Origin: CAVWGP01 sp963754645
GTDB taxonomy: Bacteria; Pseudomonadota; Alphaproteobacteria; Bin65
Length of the DNA stretch: 64,000 bases
Direction: 5' to 3'
Assembly (NCBI GenBank): GCA_963754645.1
Contig: CAVWGP010000004.1
Span: forward strand, 310,001-374,000
The notes beneath the pieces were generated by a model that saw nothing but the letters and a program-made list of their open reading frames with translations, ran no database searches and was not told the DNA's origin. Both the position numbers and the translations under genes were made by a program. The first letter of the stretch is position 1. The number at the start of each line of letters is the position of its first letter. Shown one piece after another: positions 38,411 to 48,474 of this stretch.

Positions 38411-39400
38411 ATGCAACGTCGGAAATCTTATCGCGCTCATTGCCGGCGCCACCGCCATTTCGCCGTTCGCGCTCGGAGCGCAGCCGGCGGGCAAGGTCTA
38501 TCGCATCGGCTTGCTCGATTACAGCGAGGCCGAGGCCGGGCGCCTCGAATGGTGGGCGGCCTTCAAGACGCGCCTGCGCGAATTGGGCTACGTCGAAGGA
38601 CGGAATATTGCTTTTGAGGCCCGTTTCGGGCAGGGCGATCAGGAACAGGTCCGGGCCTTTGCGGCGGATCTGGTCAGGCTCCGCGTCGACGCGATCGTGG
38701 TGGCTGGAACGGTCGCGGCGCAAGCCGCTCAGCGCGCAAGCATCGACAATTCCGATCGTGACCGCCACGGGCACCGACCCGGTGCGCATGGGCCTCGCCG
38801 CCAGCCTGGCGCGGCCCGGCGGCAACATCACCGGCGTTACGTCGATTACCGGCGATTTGAGCGGCAAGCGCCTCGAACTGGCCCGCGAATTGGTTCCGCA
38901 AAATTTGCGCGTCGCGCTGCTGGCCGACGAGAACAGCCCGGCATCGAGACTCGCCGTCAAGCGAGACGCAGGCGGCGGCCGCGTCGCTTGGCGTGACCTT
39001 GCGTGTTTTCGGCGTCCGCTCGCCGGCGCAATACGAGAACGCCTTTCAGGCGATGCGCGGCGAGCGGTTCGGCTCCGTCATTGTCAGCAGCGGCGCCGCC
39101 TTTTTTCCGCATCGGCGCCGGCTCGCCGAACTCGCGCTCAGCCACGCTTTGCCGAGCATATACACCTCTCGGGAATATGCGGAGGCTGGCGGTCTCGCGA
39201 GCTACGGCACGCATTATCCGGATTTGTTCCGCCGCGCTGCCGGTTACGTGGACAAGATTCTCAAGGGCGCCAAGCCGGCCGATCTGCCGATCGAGCAGCC
39301 GACCAAGTTCGAGTTGATCGTCAACCTCAAGACCGCCAGGGCGCTGGGATTGACGATCCCGCAATCCATCCTGGTGCGCGCCGACGAGGTGATCGAATGA
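38411..39400 (+). CDS. ABC_sub_bind substrate-binding protein, array copy 1, three frameshifts
   Basis: First of eleven head-to-tail members of the TrpX/ABC_sub_bind family (PF04392), periplasmic binding proteins with two alpha/beta lobes. Start MQRRKF then a hydrophobic signal (IALIAGATAISPFALGAQ). Shared motifs are [40 protein letters not shown], and EQPTKFELIVNLKTARALG near the end. Extra bases near 38426, 38735 and 38958 shift the frame three times. Its TGA overlaps the next start. No permease or ATPase is adjacent. It begins about 80 bp after tctA. Confidence 0.82.
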
Positions 39401-40422
39401 TGAGCCGTGATCGAATGAGGACCCGCGATCGAGTGAACGGCCATCATCGAATGACAGAGCGCCGGAAATTTATCGCGATGGTAAGCGCGGCGATCGCGGC
39501 GCCGCGCTTGACGGCGGCGCAAGTTTCCGGCGGCCGAATGCCGGTCGTGGGCTTCGTGCTCTGGGGTTCGGCCGGCCGCAGCGTCGAGGTGTTTCGGCTG
39601 AGCCTGCGCGAATTGGGCTATGTCGAGGGCCGGACCATCGTCATCGAGCATCGCTCCGCCGAAGGCGATGTCGCGCGCCTTCCGGGTCTTGTCGCCGAGT
39701 TCGTCCGCCGCCCCGTCGATGTCATCGTCGCCTACACGACGCCGGTGGTTCAGGCGGCGCGGGCGCAAACCGGCACCATTCCGATCGTCAGCATCAGCGC
39801 CGATCCGGTCGGAACCGGCTTGGTCGCGAGCCTCGCGCGGCCTGGCGGCAACGTCACCGGCGTGTCGCTGGTCGGGCCGGAAACCGACGGCAAGGCGCTC
39901 GAATTGCTCAAGGAGACGGTGCCATGGCTCAAACGTGTGGCCTATGCGTGGGATCCGCGCAATGCCGCCTTGGCCAACCGATTTCGCGCGGTCGAGGCGG
40001 TCGCGCGTAGCCTGGGCCTGGAAATCGATTCGGTGGTGGTGCGCGCGCCTGACGAGTTGGACGGCGCACTCGATGCCGCGATCGGCCGGCGGGCCGCCGC
40101 GCTTTTCGTGCCGCCGCCGATGGTTTTCGCCTACGGAAAGCGGATCGTCGAGTTTGCCGCGCGCAAGCGGTGGCCGACCCTGTACGCCGACCGGATTTCG
40201 GCCGAGGATGGCGAACTCATGGCCTATGGCGCGAACCAGGCGGATCAGGTGCGACGCGCGGCGTCCTACGTCGATCGCATCCTCAAAGGCGCCAAGCCCG
40301 CCGACTTGCCGATCGAACAATCGAGCATTTACGAGCTGGTCGTGAATCTGAAGACCGCGAAAGCGCTCGGCATTACCATTCCGCAATCCATTCTCGTGCG
40401 CGCCGACGAGGTCATCGAATGA
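39397..40422 (+). CDS. ABC_sub_bind substrate-binding protein, array copy 2
   Basis: The frame opens with ATGATG at 39397, overlapping the stop of copy 1. A better initiation may be ATG 39451 (MTERRKFIAMVSAAIAAPRL), which puts an arginine pair ahead of a hydrophobic stretch, as in Tat signals. Typical segments: LRELGYVEGRTIVIEHRSAE, VSISADPVGTGLVASLARPG, and [14 protein letters not shown]. The 54 bp between the two starts are four copies of an 18-bp unit (GATCGAATGA plus eight bases). Ligand unknown. Confidence 0.88.
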   Translation: MMSRDRMRTRDRVNGHHRMTERRKFIAMVSAAIAAPRLTAAQVSGGRMPVVGFVLWGSAGRSVEVFRLSLRELGYVEGRTIVIEHRSAEGDVARLPGLVAEFVRRPVDVIVAYTTPVVQAARAQTGTIPIVSISADPVGTGLVASLARPGGNVTGVSLVGPETDGKALELLKETVPWLKRVAYAWDPRNAALANRFRAVEAVARSLGLEIDSVVVRAPDELDGALDAAIGRRAAALFVPPPMVFAYGKRIVEFAARKRWPTLYADRISAEDGELMAYGANQADQVRRAASYVDRILKGAKPADLPIEQSSIYELVVNLKTAKALGITIPQSILVRADEVIE

Positions 40423-41438
40423 TGAGCCGTGATCGAATCAATCGGCGCGAATTCGCGGTGCTCGCGGGCGGCGCCATTGCCGCCTGGCCGCTCGCCGCGC
40501 GTGGGCAGCAGCCGGGCAAGGTATTTCGCGTCGCCCTCATCGCGACGACGACGCCCTTCTCCGAGATGGCTGGACCCGAGCCCGTGAATCCGCTGTTGCG
40601 GGCTTTCCTCCGCGGCATGCGCGCCCACGGCTACGAGGAAGGACGGAATTTCATCTTCGAGCGCCGCTCCGCCGAAGGACGGCCCGAGCGTTTCGCCGAA
40701 ATCTTGCGCGAATTGATTGCGCTCAGGGTCGACGCGATTGTGACGGTCAGCAATCTTATGGCGCAGCAAGCCAAGGAAACGACGGCAACGATTCCCATCG
40801 TCATGGCGCTCAGCTCCAACCCGGTCGAAGCTGGCCTCGTGCAAAGTCTGGCGCGGCCCGGCGGTAACGTCACCGGGCTCACGGGTACGATCGGGCCCGA
40901 GCTCGAGGCGAAACGGTTGGAGTTGTTGAAGCAAGCGGTGCCGTCGATCGCTCGCGTCGCCTGGCTCGGTCTCGGCGCGGACTGGGAGTCGCCCCGAGCG
41001 CGGAGTGCTCGCGGTGCGGCAGGCCTGCTGGGCGTCAGTCTGATTCGCGCCGACCACACGTGGAATGCCCATGACGAAGCCTTCTCCATCATTGTGCGCG
41101 AGCGGGCCGACGCGATCTTCGTATTGGACAACTCGCCAAACGCCGGCCGTCGCCAGCTCATCATCGACTTCGCCGCCGAGCGCCGGCTGCCGGCGATCTT
41201 TCCCTTCCGCGCGTCCGTCGAGGCGGGCGGTCTCTTGTCGTACGGAGTCGATCTTCCCGACCAGTTTCGTCGCGCCGCGACTTACGTTGATAAGATCCTG
41301 CAAGGCGCCAAGCCCGGCGATTTGCCGATCGAGCAGCCGACCAAGTTCGAACTGGTGGTGAACCTGAAGACCGCGAAAGCGCTCGGCATCGCGATTCCGA
41401 CATCGATCCTGGTGCAAGCCGATGAGGTGATCGAATGA
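40419..41438 (+). CDS. ABC_sub_bind substrate-binding protein, array copy 3
   Basis: ATGA overlap with copy 2. The N-terminus INRREFAVLAGGAIAAWPLA, then AARGQQ, has the RR-F-x-x-L pattern of twin-arginine signals. The binding-protein core shows MRAHGYEEGRNFIFERRSAE, NPVEAGLVQSLARPGGNVTG and a C-terminal [19 protein letters not shown]. It has an insertion relative to copy 2 after the first strand (TTTPFSEMAGPEPVNPLLRA), shared with copy 4, so copies 3 and 4 form a subfamily. The last ~150 bp are almost identical to those of copy 4. Confidence 0.9.
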   Translation: MMSRDRINRREFAVLAGGAIAAWPLAARGQQPGKVFRVALIATTTPFSEMAGPEPVNPLLRAFLRGMRAHGYEEGRNFIFERRSAEGRPERFAEILRELIALRVDAIVTVSNLMAQQAKETTATIPIVMALSSNPVEAGLVQSLARPGGNVTGLTGTIGPELEAKRLELLKQAVPSIARVAWLGLGADWESPRARSARGAAGLLGVSLIRADHTWNAHDEAFSIIVRERADAIFVLDNSPNAGRRQLIIDFAAERRLPAIFPFRASVEAGGLLSYGVDLPDQFRRAATYVDKILQGAKPGDLPIEQPTKFELVVNLKTAKALGIAIPTSILVQADEVIE

Positions 41439-42478
41439 TGAGCGGCGATCGAATCGTCCGCCACGACCGCGCGATGGAGCGGCGCAACTTTCTCGCTGGC
41501 GCCGCGGCGGCGATAATTGGCGCGACGGGCGATCGCGCGATCGCGCAACCACCGGGCAAGATCCACCGCGTTGCGCTGATCGTCGCGGCCACCCCCGCAT
41601 CCGAGATGGCCGGACCCGATCCCATCAATCCTGCCGCGCGCGCCTTCCTGCACGCGATGCGCGCGCTCGGCTACGTCGAAGGACGGAACTTGGTGCTCGA
41701 TCGGCGTTCCGCCGATGGGCAGTTCGAACGCACGGCCGATATCGTGCGCGAGTTGGTGCATCTTAAGACTGACGTAATCGTCGCCTCCGGCAACCAAATT
41801 CCGCGACGCGCCAGGGAGGTGACTGCCACGGTTCCCATAGTCATGGCGACGAGCTTCGAGCCGGTCGAGACAGGATTCGTGCGCAGTCTTGCACGGCCCG
41901 GCGGAAACTTGACCGGGCTGACGATCAATGCCGGGCCCGAGATTCACGGACGACGAATGCAGCTTCTGAAGGAGGCAGTGCCCACGGCCGCGCGCGTCGC
42001 TTGGCTCGGCGTCGCAAACGAATGGGACGAGCAAAGCGCGCGGAGCGCAAGGGATGCGGCGCGCGTGCTGAGGTTGACCTTGATTCGCGCCGACCATGCA
42101 CCGACCGACTATGCCGATGCCTTCGCCGTCATCGCCGGCGAGCGGCCCGATGCGCTCTTCGTCATGGGCAATCCCTCGAACATTGCCCATCATCGGCTCA
42201 TCGTCGAATTCGCGGCCCGGAAACGCTTGCCGGCGATCTATTCTTTCCGCGAGGCGGCCGACGCGGGCGGGCTAATGGCATACGGGGCCAATATTTCCGA
42301 TCTGTATCGACGCGCGGCGGGCTATGTCGACAAGATATTGAAGGGCGCCAAGCCCGGCGATTTGCCGATCGAGCAGCCGACCAAGTTCGAACTGGTGGTG
42401 AACCTGAAGACCGCGAAAGCGCTCGGCATCGCGATTTCGACATCGATCCTGGTGCAAGCCGATGAGGTGATCGAATGA
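41435..42478 (+). CDS. ABC_sub_bind substrate-binding protein, array copy 4
   Basis: ATGA overlap with copy 3. Signal region MERRNFLAGAAAAIIGATGD. It shares with copy 3 the segment PASEMAGPDPINPAARAFLH and the almost identical 3' end (about 41290-41440 against 42340-42480). Core: MRALGYVEGRNLVLDRRSAD, SFEPVETGFVRSLARPGGNL, YGANISDLYRRAAGYVDKIL. This is the closest pair in the array apart from the ends of copies 6-8. Confidence 0.9.
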   Translation: MMSGDRIVRHDRAMERRNFLAGAAAAIIGATGDRAIAQPPGKIHRVALIVAATPASEMAGPDPINPAARAFLHAMRALGYVEGRNLVLDRRSADGQFERTADIVRELVHLKTDVIVASGNQIPRRAREVTATVPIVMATSFEPVETGFVRSLARPGGNLTGLTINAGPEIHGRRMQLLKEAVPTAARVAWLGVANEWDEQSARSARDAARVLRLTLIRADHAPTDYADAFAVIAGERPDALFVMGNPSNIAHHRLIVEFAARKRLPAIYSFREAADAGGLMAYGANISDLYRRAAGYVDKILKGAKPGDLPIEQPTKFELVVNLKTAKALGIAISTSILVQADEVIE

Positions 42479-43476
42479 TGAACCGTGATGGAATGAATCG
42501 ACGCAATGTCCTCGCCTTGCTGGCCGCGCTCGCCGCGGCGCCCAATGCGGCCTTTGCGCAAGACCGCAATCGCCGGCGCACGATCGGCTATCTGCTCGGC
42601 ATCGGCCGCCCGCCCGATGAGGCGCTGGCGAAGCACCCGCTGATCCGCACACTCGCCGAGCTTGGCTATGTGGAAGGGCGCAATCTGGCCGTCGAATGGC
42701 GCTTTGCCGGCGGCGAGCTCGATCGCTTGCCCGAGCTGGCGGCGTCGCTGGTGCGCTCGCCCGCCGAAGTCATCGTGGCGCAAGGCGGCCTTGCCGCATC
42801 GGCCGCGGCGCGCGCGACCGCCGATCGCCCGATCGTCATCGTCGGCGCCGGCGACCCGGTCGGCGTCGGTCTGGTTGCGAGCCTGGCGCGGCCGGGCCGC
42901 AACGTGACCGGCGTTTCCGAAGCCTCGACCGAGCTCAGCGCCAAGCGGCTCGATATTCTGCGGCAGATCGTGCCGCGCGCGGCACGGATCGCCGTCGTCT
43001 GGAACGCGAACGACCAAGGCATGACGCTGCGCTTCCAAGTGATCCACGATGCGGCCATCAAGCTCGGCGTCGCGGTCGACGCCCATGGCCTGCGCTCGGT
43101 CGGCGATATCGACACCGTCCTGGCGGCGATGGCGGCCCGCCCGCCGGACGCGATGCTGCTAGTCGCGGACGCGCTGACCAACGTAAACCGGCGGCGCTTT
43201 CTCGGCTTCGCCGCCGAGCGCCGGCTGCCGGCGATGTACGAGGCCGGGGCGATCGTGCGCGAGGGCGGCCTGATCGCTTACGGGCCGAGCGTGCCCGAGC
43301 TGCTGGTCCGTGTCGCGCACTTCGTCGCGCGCATCCTCGACGGCGCCAAGCCCGCCGACCTGCCGATGGAACAGCCGACGCGCTTCTACCTTACGTTGAA
43401 TCTCGCCACCGCGAAAAAGCTCGGCATCGAAGTGCCCGGCATGATCCTCGTCGCCGCCGACGAGGTGATCGAATGA
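42475..43476 (+). CDS. ABC_sub_bind substrate-binding protein, array copy 5
   Basis: 333 residues, ATGA overlap with copy 4. Signal MNRRNVLALLAALAAAPNAA then FAQ. Core: LAELGYVEGRNLAVEWRFAG, VGVGLVASLARPGRNVTGVS (GRN where the others have GGN), and YGPSVPELLVRVAHFVARIL. The C-terminus EQPTRFYLTLNLATAKKLG diverges most from the array consensus, so this copy has probably escaped the homogenisation seen in its neighbours. Confidence 0.9.
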   Translation: MMNRDGMNRRNVLALLAALAAAPNAAFAQDRNRRRTIGYLLGIGRPPDEALAKHPLIRTLAELGYVEGRNLAVEWRFAGGELDRLPELAASLVRSPAEVIVAQGGLAASAAARATADRPIVIVGAGDPVGVGLVASLARPGRNVTGVSEASTELSAKRLDILRQIVPRAARIAVVWNANDQGMTLRFQVIHDAAIKLGVAVDAHGLRSVGDIDTVLAAMAARPPDAMLLVADALTNVNRRRFLGFAAERRLPAMYEAGAIVREGGLIAYGPSVPELLVRVAHFVARILDGAKPADLPMEQPTRFYLTLNLATAKKLGIEVPGMILVAADEVIE

Positions 43477-44495
43477 TCACCCGTCATCGAATGATGAGCC
43501 GCGATCGAATGAAGCGGCGGAATTTTCTTTTTGTCGCGGGCACCGCGCTCTGGCCGGGATTCGCCCGGGCGCAATCCGGCCGGGTTCGGCGGATCGGCAT
43601 TCTCCTGGCGACGACCGAAGATGTCGAGGGCCGGCGGCGCGTCGCGGGGTTTCTCGAAGGCATGCAGGCGCTCGGCTGGCGTGACGGCGGCAATCTTCAG
43701 GTCGATCTGCGCTGGGGCAGCGGCGACCGCGCCCGCACCGATGTCTTGGCCAAGGACATGGTTGCGCTCAAGCCCGAGGTGATCCTCGCCGGCAGCTCGC
43801 CGGCGACGGCGGCGCTGAAGCAGGCGACGGCGGCGATCCCGATCGTGTTCGCCGGCGTGTCCGATCCGGTTGGCGACGGCTTCGTCGCCGGCCTGCAAAA
43901 TCCCGGCGGCAACGTCACCGGCTTCGCGAGCTACCAGCCCGAGATCGGCGGCAAGTGGCTGCAACTTTTGAAGGAGCTGGCGCCGCGGCTGTCGCGCGTG
44001 GCGCTGCTGTACAACCCGCGCACCGCGCCAGGCGGCGGCACCTATTTCCTCCGCCCGTTTTTCGAAATGTCGGCGCGCACTTTCGCGGTGACGCCGATCG
44101 CGGCACCTGTCGGCGATCTCGCCGGGATCGAAGCTGCCCTCGCCGATCTCGCGCGCGAGCCGAATTCCGGCCTCGTCGTCATGCCGGACGTGTTCAACAA
44201 CTTGCACAGCGCCGCAATCGTCAAGCTCGCCGCGCAACATAGCCTGCCGGCGATCTATCCGCTGCGCTACTTCGCCGAAGGCGGCGGGCTGGTCGCCTAC
44301 GGCGTCGATTTCAATGCCCTGTACCGGCAATCCGCGGTCTATGTCGACAAGATCCTGAAAGGCGCCAAGCCGGCGGAATTGCCCGTGCAACAGCCGACCA
44401 GCTTCGAGCTGGTCATCAACGTGAAAACCGCCAAGGCGCTGGGCTTGACGGTCCCGCCCTCGATCCTGGTGCAAGCCGACGCGGTGATCGAATGA
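43473..44495 (+). CDS. ABC_sub_bind substrate-binding protein, array copy 6
   Basis: Overlaps copy 5 by ATGA. The frame begins with three 18-bp units, and ATG 43509 (MKRRNFLFVAGTALWPGFAR then AQ) is a likely functional start with an RR signal. Core: MQALGWRDGGNLQVDLRWGS, VSDPVGDGFVAGLQNPGGNV and YGVDFNALYRQSAVYVDKIL. The last 130 bp together with the first 180 bp of copy 7 recur at the copy 7/8 junction. Confidence 0.89.
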   Translation: MITRHRMMSRDRMKRRNFLFVAGTALWPGFARAQSGRVRRIGILLATTEDVEGRRRVAGFLEGMQALGWRDGGNLQVDLRWGSGDRARTDVLAKDMVALKPEVILAGSSPATAALKQATAAIPIVFAGVSDPVGDGFVAGLQNPGGNVTGFASYQPEIGGKWLQLLKELAPRLSRVALLYNPRTAPGGGTYFLRPFFEMSARTFAVTPIAAPVGDLAGIEAALADLAREPNSGLVVMPDVFNNLHSAAIVKLAAQHSLPAIYPLRYFAEGGGLVAYGVDFNALYRQSAVYVDKILKGAKPAELPVQQPTSFELVINVKTAKALGLTVPPSILVQADAVIE

Positions 44496-45471
44496 GGCGG
44501 CGCGATCGAATCAACCGGCGCAAATTCGCGGCGCTGGCGGGCGCCGCCGCCGCTTGGCCGCTCCCAGTGCGCGCGCAGCAGGCCGCGATGCCGGTGGTCG
44601 GCTATCTCGGCAGCGATACGCCGGAACGGTTCGCGAGCCGTCTCAGCTGGTTTCTCCAAGGCCTGCGCGCCGCGGTGAGTCGGCCGTACGGCGATCGGTA
44701 TCGATGGGCTGAGGGCATATCGAGCGATTGCGGCGCTGGCGTCCGATCTGGTCAGCCGAAGGGTCGCGCGTCATCTTCGCGGCTGGCCTCACGAGCTCGC
44801 GGCGATGGCGGCGCTAAGGCGGCGACCGCCACGATCCCGTCGTTTCCAGCGGCGAACGATCCAGTGAGCTGGGTCTTGTCGCGAGCCTACAACCGTCCCG
44901 GCGGGAACGTGGACCGGGCGTAGCGATCTAGATTGACGCGAAGTGCAGAAAGCGTTGGGTTTATTGCGCGAGCTGTTCGCGGCGAACGCGCGTCGGGTTG
45001 TTGGCCACCCGCGTCGCGTCAATGACGAGAATATGATCGCCGCCGCGCAGCATTCGGAATTGCGGTTAGCAGATCGCTCTTGTCGCGACTCGCTAGGACT
45101 CGATGCCGCCTTCGCGTGTTCGCGCGCGCCATCGGGTTCCGCGGGCTCGGGCTCGATCACAGACTTTGTTCGATTGATGTGCGCGGAGGCGAGATAATCA
45201 ATCTGGCCTCGCGCCTCTCTTGCCGGCGTTTTATGAGTCTCCGGTCCTACGTCACGGCGGCAGGCTTGATGAGTCTACGGCGCGAGTCGGACGAGACGCC
45301 TATCGCCTAGGCGGGTACGTTTCCAAGATTATCGGCGGCGCCAAGCCGGCCGATCTGCCCGTGCATCAGCCGACCAGCTTCGAGCTGGTCATCAACGTGA
45401 AAACCGCCAAGGCGCTGGGCTTGACGGTCCCGCCTTCGATCCTGGTGCAAGCCGATGCGGTGATCGAATGA
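44492..45471 (+). pseudogene. degenerate ABC_sub_bind gene, array copy 7
   Basis: Starts intact ([40 protein letters not shown]) and ends intact ([20 protein letters not shown]), but the middle is riddled with indels and substitutions. The first frame stops at about 44923 and the last short frame begins at about 45220. Unlike the single-insertion breaks elsewhere, this is true decay. Both ends are almost identical to those of neighbours: the start to copy 8, the end to copy 6. Confidence 0.88.
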
Positions 45472-46466
45472 GGCGGCGCGATCGAATGAACCGGCGCAAA
45501 TTCGCGGCGCTGGCGGGCGCCGCCGCCGCTTGGCCGCTCCCAGTGCGCGCGCAGCAGGCCGCGATGCCGGTGGTCGGCTATCTCGGCAGCGACACGCCGG
45601 AACGGTTCGCGAGCCGTCTCAGCTGGTTTCTCCAAGGCCTGCGCGCCGCAGGTTTCGAGGACGGCCGTAACGTGACGATCGCATATCGCTGGGCGAACGG
45701 CCACATCGACCGATTGCCGGCGCTGGCGGCCGATCTGGTGCGCCTCAGGGTTGCCGTCATCGTCGCGCCCGGCAATATCGCCTCGGCGCTCGCCGCCAAG
45801 GCCGCGACCGCGACAATTCCCATCGTCTTCGAGACCGGCGCCGACCCGGTTGCGCTGGGCCTTGTCGCGAGCCTCAGCCGGCCGGGCGGCAACATTACGG
45901 GCGTGACGTCGCTCAACGTCGAGCTTGCCGCGAAGCGGCTTGAGCAGCTGCGCGAACTGCTCCCGGCGGCCACGAGCTTCGCCCTCCTCGTCAACCAGAG
46001 CAATCCCAATGCCGAGCCTCAGGTGCGGATGACCCGCGCCGCGGCCGGCGCGCTTCGGCTCGAGATTCATGTCCTCAGCGCCAGCGCCGAAACCGACTTC
46101 GACGGCGTGTTCGCCGCCATGCGCCAACGGCAAATCCGCGGGCTCGTGATCGGAGCCGACTTGTTCTTTGCCGCCCGCAGCAAGGAGCTTGCGGCACTGG
46201 CGGCGCGCCACGCGGTGCCCGCGATCCATCAATCGCGCGAGTTCGCCGTGGCGGGCGGCTTGATGAGCCTCGGCGGCGTCGTTGCCGAGACGCACCGCCA
46301 AGCCGGTGTCTATGCCGGCCGCATTCTCAAAGGCGAGAAGCCGGCCGACCTGCCGGTCCAGCAGGTCACGAGATTTGAGCTGATCGTTAATCTCCGAGCG
46401 GCGAAGGCGCTCGGGATCGCCGTTCCGCCCGCGATGTTGCTCCGCGCCGACGAGGTGATCGAATGA
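45468..46466 (+). CDS. ABC_sub_bind substrate-binding protein, array copy 8
   Basis: 332 residues, intact. Signal [20 protein letters not shown] then RAQQ, an RR-type signal. Core: [60 protein letters not shown] and [19 protein letters not shown]. The first ~180 bp are nearly identical to those of pseudogene copy 7, which suggests recent unequal exchange. Confidence 0.9.
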   Translation: MRRRDRMNRRKFAALAGAAAAWPLPVRAQQAAMPVVGYLGSDTPERFASRLSWFLQGLRAAGFEDGRNVTIAYRWANGHIDRLPALAADLVRLRVAVIVAPGNIASALAAKAATATIPIVFETGADPVALGLVASLSRPGGNITGVTSLNVELAAKRLEQLRELLPAATSFALLVNQSNPNAEPQVRMTRAAAGALRLEIHVLSASAETDFDGVFAAMRQRQIRGLVIGADLFFAARSKELAALAARHAVPAIHQSREFAVAGGLMSLGGVVAETHRQAGVYAGRILKGEKPADLPVQQVTRFELIVNLRAAKALGIAVPPAMLLRADEVIE

Positions 46467-47497
46467 TGAGCCGCGATCGAATGAGTATCCGCGCGCGATT
46501 CAACCGGCGGCGATTCGCGGCGCTTGCAGGTGCTGCCGCTGCATGGCCCTTCGCCGGGCGCGCCCAGCAAGCGCCGGCGAGGGTTGCGCGGATCGGCTAT
46601 CTCGCGACCGCGCCGCTGGAATCGCGCGAGCAGCAGCAAGTGATCGATGCGTTCCGGCAGGGGCTCCGCGAGCGCGGCTATGTCGAGGGGCGGGACATCG
46701 TCATCGAATATCGATCGGCGGAGGCGAAGTTCGAACGGTTGCCCGATCGCGCGGCCGAGCTGGTTCGTCTCGGGGTCGATCTCATCATGACAGGCCCCAC
46801 GCCGGCGGCGCGCGCCGCGCAACGCGCGACGTCGACCATCGCCATCGTCGCCGCGACGATGGGCGATCCGGTCGGCGACGGGCTCGCCGCCAGCCTCGCG
46901 CGGCCCGGCGGCAACGTCACCGGCCTGACCAACCTTGGTCCGGAGCTGACGCCGAAGCGGCTTTCGCTCTTGAAGGAGGCGCTGCCCGAGGCCTCGCGCA
47001 TCGCCATCCTGTGGCAACCCGGCGCCTTCGCCGAGCGCGTGGCCGGCGACATGCGGCGCGAGACCGAGGCCGCCGCTCGCGCGCTCGGCGTACAATTGCG
47101 CTTCATCGGCGTGTCAAGCCCCGGAGAGATCGAGCGCGCCGTCGCGACGGCGGCGCAAGAGCGCGTTGACGGCCTCCTTGTATTTGCCGGCCCCATGTTT
47201 TTCATCGAGCGACGGCTCATTGCCGAGCTTGCCCAGCGGCATCGCTTGCCCGCGATGTTCAATGTGAGGGATTTCGCCGAAGCGGGCGGCTTGATCGCCT
47301 ACGGCGCCAGTGTTGTCGACCTGCACCGGCGCGCCGCGATTCATGTCGACAAGATATTAAAAGGCGCCAAGCCGGCCGATCTGCCGGTCGAGCAGCCGAC
47401 CAAGTTCGAGCTGGTCGTCAACCTCAAGACGGCGCGGGCGCTCGGCATCGCGATCCCGCAATCCATTCTGGTGCAGGCCGACGAGGTGATCGAATGA
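46463..47497 (+). CDS. ABC_sub_bind substrate-binding protein, array copy 9
   Basis: 344 residues, ATGA overlap with copy 8, followed by two 18-bp junction units. Signal [20 protein letters not shown] then RAQQ. Core: [60 protein letters not shown] and EQPTKFELVVNLKTARALG. It is close to the array consensus and shows no damage. Confidence 0.91.
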   Translation: MMSRDRMSIRARFNRRRFAALAGAAAAWPFAGRAQQAPARVARIGYLATAPLESREQQQVIDAFRQGLRERGYVEGRDIVIEYRSAEAKFERLPDRAAELVRLGVDLIMTGPTPAARAAQRATSTIAIVAATMGDPVGDGLAASLARPGGNVTGLTNLGPELTPKRLSLLKEALPEASRIAILWQPGAFAERVAGDMRRETEAAARALGVQLRFIGVSSPGEIERAVATAAQERVDGLLVFAGPMFFIERRLIAELAQRHRLPAMFNVRDFAEAGGLIAYGASVVDLHRRAAIHVDKILKGAKPADLPVEQPTKFELVVNLKTARALGIAIPQSILVQADEVIE

Positions 47498-48474
47498 AGC
47501 GCCGGCAATTCCTCTCTCTTGCCGGCGCTGGCGCGGTTGCGTGGCCGCGCAGTGCCGGCGCGCAGCCGGCGCCGAAGGCGCATCGGCTTTTCATGCTGGC
47601 GGCGAACCATTTGGTTTATGCTCGGATGATCGAAGAGACGCTGCCGGAGCTTGCGAAGCTCGGCCATGTCGAGGGACGCAATCTGGCCGCCGACCGCCGC
47701 AACATGGCCGGAGATTTGAACAACCTGCCCGGCCTCGTCGCCGAAGCGGTCCGACTTCGCCCCGATGTCATATTGACCAGCGGCGCGCCCATGGCGCTTG
47801 CGCTCAAACGCGCGACGGCGTCGATCCCCATTGTCTTCGTTCTGGTTGCCGATCCGATCGGGACCGGTGTCGTGCCCAATCTGGCGCGCCCGGGCGGAAA
47901 CATCACGGGCATTTCGCTGCTTTCGGCGGAGCTGGCGGCCAAGCGGCTCGAACTTCTGCGCGAAGCGGTTCCCGGCATGACCCGCGTGGCCGTTTTGATC
48001 AATCCGCTAAACGCGGGATCGGCCGTCACGTTGAGCGAACTGCAAGGCATCGCGGGCAGGCTGCGGATCGAATTGGCCGCGGCGGAAGTCCGAAGTGCCG
48101 ATCAGTTCGAGACCGCTTTCGCGCAAGCCGCGCGCGCCGGCGCCACCGGCCTGATCGTATTGGAAGATGCGATATTCACGCAAAGCGGGAAAGCGATCTC
48201 CGACCTCGCGCTGAAGCATCGCCTGCCCGGAGCGTACGGCATCGGCGATTTTGCCCAGTTCGGCGGGTTGATGACCTATTCCGCCAATACGCGCGAAATT
48301 TGCCGGCGCGCCGCGCACTTCGTCGGCAAGATATTCAAGGGTGCCAGCCCGGCGGATTTGCCGGTGGAGCAGCCGACCCGGTTCGAGCTTGTCGTCAATC
48401 TCAAGACGGCGAGGGCCCTGGGCATTACGATCCCGCAATCCATTCTGGTGCGCGCCGACGAGGTGATCGAATGA
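47494..48474 (+). CDS. ABC_sub_bind substrate-binding protein, array copy 10
   Basis: 326 residues, ATGA overlap with copy 9, with no extra 18-bp unit at the junction. Signal MKRRQFLSLAGAGAVAWPRS then AGAQ. Core: LAKLGHVEGRNLAADRRNMA, ADPIGTGVVPNLARPGGNIT, YSANTREICRRAAHFVGKIF and EQPTRFELVVNLKTARALG. Intact. Confidence 0.91.
   Translation: MKRRQFLSLAGAGAVAWPRSAGAQPAPKAHRLFMLAANHLVYARMIEETLPELAKLGHVEGRNLAADRRNMAGDLNNLPGLVAEAVRLRPDVILTSGAPMALALKRATASIPIVFVLVADPIGTGVVPNLARPGGNITGISLLSAELAAKRLELLREAVPGMTRVAVLINPLNAGSAVTLSELQGIAGRLRIELAAAEVRSADQFETAFAQAARAGATGLIVLEDAIFTQSGKAISDLALKHRLPGAYGIGDFAQFGGLMTYSANTREICRRAAHFVGKIFKGASPADLPVEQPTRFELVVNLKTARALGITIPQSILVRADEVIE

Noticed and set aside
36733..40422. 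1229-residue open frame across tctA and the first array genes
   Set aside because: It overlaps tctA in another frame with Arg/Pro-rich nonsense and only becomes real inside copies 1 and 2 of the array because of frameshifts.
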